NCBI RefSeq assembly: GCF_019669925.1
Contig: NZ_AP019779.1
Location: 2,287,001-2,351,000 of the forward strand
Origin: Methanobrevibacter arboriphilus
GTDB taxonomy: Archaea; Methanobacteriota; Methanobacteria; Methanobacteriales; Methanobacteriaceae
Reading direction: 5' to 3'
DNA: 64,000 nucleotides
In this document: positions 59,437-64,000 of the stretch, in pieces
How positions within the stretch are numbered: position 1 is the stretch's first letter
Layout of the letters: each line of letters opens with the position of its first letter
Program-made: the position numbers and the translations under genes
The notes under the pieces: model-generated
What the model was told of the DNA's origin: nothing
What the model saw: only the letters and a program-made list of their open reading frames with translations
Databases searched by the model: none

Positions 59437-59939
59437 ATTTTTAAAAAATAGTAGTTAACCCCACAAAACTAGCTTGCTTTAGGTATTCTTAACCTATTTT
59501 TATACACTTTTTAAATTAAAAACTTATTATAGTGTTTATTTATTTAAACCTTTATTTGAAATATTCCTTTATTTAAAATTTTATGTTATATTTTTACTAA
59601 TCATGCTTGCTAGTGTTCTGCTATTTTAACTTTAAAATTATCTATTCCTCTTTAAGCATTGTTCGTATTAGTATTGTTTATATTATTGTCTTTTAAGTAT
59701 TTTTCATAGTATTATCTTTTAAATATTATTTATATAATTTAAAATTAGCTATATAATTTAAAATTAGTTATATAATATAAAATTACAATAAATTATAAAT
59801 TATCAACATTTTTTTATTAGATATTTGATGTTAATTATGTAATTTATAATGGATATATACAAATATTAGATATAACAAATAAATTTATTAACAAATAGAT
59901 TTATGAAGACTTTATTAAATTAATTTTATCAGGTGTATA
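59437..59939. other. Gene-free region upstream of argJ
   Basis: 500 bases with T-rich sequence after the small membrane gene and a 19-bp unit TATATAATTTAAAATTAGC repeated at 59731, 59750 and, shortened, at 59769. No gene is seen. Confidence 0.55.
59731..59786. repeat. 19-bp tandem repeat, three copies
   Basis: TATATAATTTAAAATTAGC/T lies at 59731 and 59750; the third copy reads TATATAATATAAAATTAC. Confidence 0.8.
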
Positions 59940-61208
59940 ATGATAACAAAAAAAGATATACATAAGGATTTTACAGAAAAAATAAAGGTAATAGATGGAG
60001 GAATATGTGCTGTTTCTAAAGTTGAGGTAGCTGGTGTTCGAGATGGAAAATATGGTGTTTCTATCATAGTCTGTAAAAATTCTGATGTTGTGGGTGTTTT
60101 TACTTCTAACAAAGTTATTGCAGCCCCTGTTGAATACACTAAGAATACAATTGAAAATGGAAAGTTGTCTGCAATTATAGCTAATAGTGGAAATGCTAAT
60201 TGTTTTACAGGTGATCAAGGAGTATTTGACTGTGAAACTACTGTTGAAATTGTTTCAAAAATTTTTGAAATTCCTAAAACTGAAATTGCAATTGCTTCAA
60301 CTGGTGTAATTGGTCGAAAAATGCCAATGGATATTATCCTTCGATTAATTAACCAAACTAGCGAAGTTCTTGAAAATTCAAATAATGCTTCTATAAATGC
60401 TGCAAAAGCAATAATGACAACTGATACTGTTTATAAACAAGCATCTGTTGAAGTTACATTAGAAAATAATCAAAAAGTTAAAATTGGTGGAATTTGTAAA
60501 GGTACTGGTATGATTGCTCCAAATATGGGGACAATGTTATGCTTTATAGCTACAGATGCTATTGCTGATCAGAAAACCTTAAAAGAATCTTTAAAAAAAG
60601 CAGTTGATGATAGTTTTAATATGGTTATTGTTGATGGAGATGAAAGTACTAATGATACAGTTCTTTTATTTGCAAATGGAGAATCTAAAAATAGTATTTT
60701 AGTAAATAAAGTAAATGATTCAAATATAGATAAAAATTTTCAAGAAGGATTAAATGTTCTTTGTAAAGATTTAGCTAAACAGATGGCAAAAGATGGTGAA
60801 GGTGCAACTAAATTTATTGAAGTGGAAGTTAGAGGAGCTAAATCAAAATCTGATGCTCAAATAGCATCTAAATCAGTTGTTAAATCACCACTTGTTAAAA
60901 GTGCAGTTTTTGGTGGAGATCCTAATTGGGGTAGAATTGTTGCTGCTGTAGGATATTCTGGAGCTCACATAGATCCTGATGATATTACTATTGCAATATC
61001 TTCCAATGATAATCTTGTTGACTTGGTACTTGATGGTGAAATTTTAGCTTTTGAAGGAACAGATAATCTTGAGAATGCAGAGTCGATTATGAAGGAAAAA
61101 TCAATAAAAATTATCATTGATTTAAAGAATGGAAAATATAATGCTATAGCTTATGGCTGTGATTTAACTTATGATTATGTTAAAATTAATGCAGAGTATA
61201 CTACTTGA
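59940..61208 (+). CDS. argJ: Glutamate N-acetyltransferase / ornithine acetyltransferase
   Basis: 422 residues. ArgJ is made as one chain that cuts itself before a conserved Thr, here Thr198 in APNMGTMLCF; the residue before it is Gly instead of the more usual Ala. Other motifs are IANSGNANCFTG, STGVIGRKMP, GDPNWGRIVAAVGYSG near the C-terminus and VDGDESTNDT. It moves the acetyl group from acetylornithine to glutamate in the cyclic arginine route. argB is 1.7 kb downstream. AGGTGTATA precedes the ATG. Confidence 0.96.
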   Translation: MITKKDIHKDFTEKIKVIDGGICAVSKVEVAGVRDGKYGVSIIVCKNSDVVGVFTSNKVIAAPVEYTKNTIENGKLSAIIANSGNANCFTGDQGVFDCETTVEIVSKIFEIPKTEIAIASTGVIGRKMPMDIILRLINQTSEVLENSNNASINAAKAIMTTDTVYKQASVEVTLENNQKVKIGGICKGTGMIAPNMGTMLCFIATDAIADQKTLKESLKKAVDDSFNMVIVDGDESTNDTVLLFANGESKNSILVNKVNDSNIDKNFQEGLNVLCKDLAKQMAKDGEGATKFIEVEVRGAKSKSDAQIASKSVVKSPLVKSAVFGGDPNWGRIVAAVGYSGAHIDPDDITIAISSNDNLVDLVLDGEILAFEGTDNLENAESIMKEKSIKIIIDLKNGKYNAIAYGCDLTYDYVKINAEYTT

Positions 61209-61294
61209 ATTTAATTTATGAAAAATGTTTATTTAATTAAATAGATTATCATTTTAATTTTTAATAATAAAAAATTAAATAATTAAAAGGTAGG

Positions 61295-62710
61295 ATGAAA
61301 TATATGCTTTCAAATAAAGTAAATTTAAAAGATATGAAAAAAACTGGAAAAAACTCTTCTATTTATGGTACTAGGTATGTTTCGGAACCTATTCCTAAAT
61401 TTGAAATTCCTGATGATGGTATGCCTTCTAAAGCAGCGTACCAATTGATTAATGATGAGTTAAATCTTGATGGTAATCCTAATTTAAACCTTGCAAGTTT
61501 TGTAACCACTTGGATGGAGCCAGAAGCAGATATGCTTATTAATCAGACTAATGGGAAGAATTTTGTTGATAATGATGAGTATCCTCAAACTGAGATTATT
61601 CAAAATAGGGTAATAAATATGTTGGCAAGACTGTTTAATGCTCCAAAAGATTGTGATTTTCTTGGTACTAGTACCATTGGTTCATCTGAAGCTATAATGT
61701 TGGGAGTTCTTGCTCATAAATGGACTTGGAGAGAAACTAGGAAGGCTGAAGGTAAAGATTGTTCTAATCCCAATATTGTTATGGGTGCTGATGTTCATGT
61801 TGTTTGGGAGAAGTTTGCCAAATATTTTGATGTTGAACTTAGGATGGTTCCAATGGAAAAAGGCGAATATACGTTAACTGCTGATAAAGTTAAAGAAAAT
61901 ATTGATGAAAATACTATTGCTGTTGGTGTAGTTCTTGGAACAACTTTCACTGGTCAAATTGACCAAATACAAGAGATTAATGATCTTTTAGTTAATGTTA
62001 AAGAAGAAAAAGGTTGGGACATTCCAATTCATGTTGATGGTGCAAGTGGTGCTTTTATAATTCCTTTCCTTGATCCTGATTTTAAATGGGATTTCAGACT
62101 TTCTCATGTTAGGTCTATTAATGTTTCTGGACATAAATATGGGCTTGTTTATCCTGGTGTTGGTTGGTTAATTTTTAAAGATAAAAAATATCTTTCAGAA
62201 GATTTGATTTTTGAGGTTAATTATTTAGGTGGTATTATTCCAACCTTTAATCTTAATTTCTCAAAAGGAAGTAGTATGATTATTGCACAATACTATAATC
62301 TTCTAAGACTTGGAAAACAAGGATATTCGGGTATTATGAACAATTTAATGGAAACAGCTACTTATCTTGCAAACACTCTTAAAAATACTGGATATTTTAA
62401 ATTGTTAGATGAAGAGTTAGTTTTACCAATATTAGCTATAAAACTTGATAATTTAGATGATCTTGATGGTGCAGATAATCTTACTGTTTTTGATATTTCT
62501 AGAAAACTTCGTGAAAGAGGATGGCTAGTTCCAGCATATACTTTACCAGCTAATGCTGAAGATATCGCAGTTTTAAGAATTGTTATAAAAGAGAATTTCA
62601 CAAGAGATATGGCTGATCTTTTAGTTGAAGATTTGAATAATATTTTTGATGGATATAAAAAAGATTCAAAGGATGATCCAGAAAAAGAACCATCCATTAA
62701 TATATTTTAA
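61295..62710 (+). CDS. gadB: Glutamate decarboxylase (GadB type)
   Basis: 471 residues, pyridoxal-phosphate group II decarboxylase close to bacterial and plant glutamate decarboxylases. The pattern [46 protein letters not shown] and HVDGASGAF is characteristic. The cofactor lysine is Lys281 in SGHKYG. It should turn glutamate into GABA and CO2 with proton uptake. It is distinct from MfnA, the archaeal tyrosine decarboxylase of methanofuran synthesis. It lies between argJ and argB, all using glutamate. ATG 61304 is an alternative start three codons in. Confidence 0.9.
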   Translation: MKYMLSNKVNLKDMKKTGKNSSIYGTRYVSEPIPKFEIPDDGMPSKAAYQLINDELNLDGNPNLNLASFVTTWMEPEADMLINQTNGKNFVDNDEYPQTEIIQNRVINMLARLFNAPKDCDFLGTSTIGSSEAIMLGVLAHKWTWRETRKAEGKDCSNPNIVMGADVHVVWEKFAKYFDVELRMVPMEKGEYTLTADKVKENIDENTIAVGVVLGTTFTGQIDQIQEINDLLVNVKEEKGWDIPIHVDGASGAFIIPFLDPDFKWDFRLSHVRSINVSGHKYGLVYPGVGWLIFKDKKYLSEDLIFEVNYLGGIIPTFNLNFSKGSSMIIAQYYNLLRLGKQGYSGIMNNLMETATYLANTLKNTGYFKLLDEELVLPILAIKLDNLDDLDGADNLTVFDISRKLRERGWLVPAYTLPANAEDIAVLRIVIKENFTRDMADLLVEDLNNIFDGYKKDSKDDPEKEPSINIF

Positions 62711-62868
62711 CTTTTTATATCTAATTTATTCTTTTTAATAAATTTATTCTTTTAATAAATTTATATATTTAAATAAGCTTAGTTATTATCTTTAAACAAA
62801 CTTAGTATTTTAAGATAACTTTATAGTTTTAAATAAGTTTAATTTTTAAATAAGTTTAAATTATTTAT

Positions 62869-62915
62869 TAATATTTCTAGTAATATTTCTAGTAATATTT
62901 TTAGTAATATTTTTA
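62869..62915. repeat. 12-bp tandem repeat upstream of argB
   Basis: TAATATTTCTAG at 62869 and 62881, TAATATTTTTAG at 62893 and a partial copy at 62905, ending about 40 bases before argB. Confidence 0.8.
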
Positions 62916-62952
62916 TATTATGATCTTTTTATAATAATTTGTTGTGAAAGAT

Positions 62953-63858
62953 ATGTCAGAGGAACTGAATAATAAACCAAATAAGGCGAATCTTCTTATT
63001 GAAGCATTACCTTATATAAAAGAATTTCATCATAAAAAAATCATGATAAAGTATGGTGGTCATGCTATGATCGATGAAGAAGCTATGAACTCTACATCTA
63101 GAGATACAGTTTTACTTAAATATGTAGGCATGGAACCAATTGTTGTTCATGGTGGAGGTCCTGAAATTACTCGTTCTATGAATAAAATGGGTAAAGAGCC
63201 TAGATTTATTAAGGGGCTTCGTATTACTGATGAAGAGACTATGGATATTGTCACAATGGTTTTAGTTGGTAAAATTAGTACCGAAATTGTTTCTAAAATT
63301 GGTATTCATGGTGGAAAAGCTTCTGGTATTTCAGGAAAAGATAGTCAATTAATTGTAGCTTCTAAAAAAGCTCCTCATAGAATAACAGATGAAGAAACAG
63401 GTGAGGAACATGAAATTGATTTAGGTCTAGTTGGTCAAATTGACTCTTTAAATACTGAAATTGTACAAATGTTCACTGATAATGATTATATTCCAGTCAT
63501 ATCTCCTATTGGTGTAGATGATAATGGAAATACATTAAATCTTAATGCAGATACTGTTGCTGGAGAAGTAGCTAGTAAAATGAACTCTGAAAAATTAATA
63601 ATTTTAACCGATGTTCCAGGTGTACTTAAAGATCCTAATGATCCTAAATCATTAATTAAAAAGATTAAAGTAGATGAAGTTGATGATTTAATTAAGGATG
63701 GAACTATAAGTGGAGGTATGATTCCTAAGATAGAAACTTGTGTTAAGGCTATTGAAGGAGGAGTAAAATCTGCTCATATTATAGATGGTAGAGTTAAACA
63801 TTCTCTACTTCTTGAAATATTTACTACAAAAGGTATTGGAACTATGATTACATTGTAG
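62953..63858 (+). CDS. argB: Acetylglutamate kinase
   Basis: 301 residues of the amino acid kinase family. Motifs are [56 protein letters not shown] and [14 protein letters not shown]. It phosphorylates N-acetylglutamate in the second step of arginine synthesis, using the product of ArgJ. GTG 62944 is in frame, but ATG 62953 is preferred; no strong ribosome binding site precedes either. It is on the same strand as argJ and gadB, with gaps of 86 and 242 bases. Confidence 0.95.
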   Translation: MSEELNNKPNKANLLIEALPYIKEFHHKKIMIKYGGHAMIDEEAMNSTSRDTVLLKYVGMEPIVVHGGGPEITRSMNKMGKEPRFIKGLRITDEETMDIVTMVLVGKISTEIVSKIGIHGGKASGISGKDSQLIVASKKAPHRITDEETGEEHEIDLGLVGQIDSLNTEIVQMFTDNDYIPVISPIGVDDNGNTLNLNADTVAGEVASKMNSEKLIILTDVPGVLKDPNDPKSLIKKIKVDEVDDLIKDGTISGGMIPKIETCVKAIEGGVKSAHIIDGRVKHSLLLEIFTTKGIGTMITL

Positions 63859-64000
63859 CTTTATTACTCTTCTCATTATAACTTTATAGAGTTCTATTAT
63901 TACTCTTATTATTTTTTCTATTATTAATTCTTATTAATATTTATTTAAATTATTTTTTATAATTATTAGTTATATTATATTTATTATTATAATCGTTAAT

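Overview
The window is a stretch of a very AT-rich archaeal chromosome, most likely a methanogen of the order Methanobacteriales close to Methanobrevibacter. The evidence is the archaeal LonB protease, SRP19, NAC-alpha, archaeosine TgtA, a GINS-associated RecJ-like nuclease and a core-type MetE. Added to these are DUF1890 and DUF1894, which I recall as methanogen-restricted, a tRNA without encoded CCA, pseudomurein-type surface genes and two Asn-rich adhesin-like beta-helix proteins. Intergenic regions are long, nearly pure A/T, and full of short tandem repeats.

Layout. 1-10.2 kb: truncated cobQ (cobyric acid synthase), an alkylsulfatase-like protein, lonB, prs, hypA-hypB and a DUF354 glycosyltransferase-fold protein. 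10.5 kb: tRNA-Ala(GGC). 10.8-20.9 kb: a membrane protein, DUF1890/DUF1894, core metE, thyA, hypE, an RDD protein, srp19 and a RecJ-like DHH nuclease. 21-25.3 kb: a B12-binding radical SAM enzyme, a GT2 glycosyltransferase and an HTH regulator. 25.5-30.1 kb: an anchored adhesin, a secreted thermonuclease-like protein, an orphan Cas4-like nuclease and a 46-residue membrane protein. 31-36 kb: a DEAD-box helicase, hemD, cobA and purQ-purS-purC. 37-45 kb: glmS and a surface-glycan cluster (sugar nucleotidyltransferase-cupin, FkbM methyltransferase, GT4, DUF4422, glf). 45-49.3 kb: an MnmC-like methyltransferase and tgtA. 49.3-57.7 kb: a second adhesin, a TPR protein with a partner, NAC-alpha, a phosphoesterase, an NYN-type ribonuclease and a membrane protein with two cyclase/GGDEF-like domains. 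57.9-64 kb: a small RHH-like protein, a small membrane protein, argJ, a glutamate decarboxylase and argB.

How the genes fit together: cobQ, cobA and hemD serve corrinoid/F430 tetrapyrrole synthesis; hypA, hypB and hypE serve [NiFe]-hydrogenase maturation; purC-purS-purQ and prs serve purine synthesis; argJ and argB serve arginine synthesis; glmS and the 39.5-45 kb genes make amino sugars and a surface polymer probably containing galactofuranose.

Points of most interest: (1) a membrane protein with tandem, diverged copies of a nucleotidyl-cyclase/GGDEF-like palm domain, next to an NYN ribonuclease that also carries an internal duplication; (2) four genes whose only well-placed start codon is AUU or AUA after a good Shine-Dalgarno sequence; (3) a dispersed hairpin repeat of about 45 bp in intergenic regions; (4) a 99-bp tandem repeat upstream of an adhesin gene; (5) a D-stem mismatch in tRNA-Ala. 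All function calls rest on reading motifs by eye; no database search was possible.
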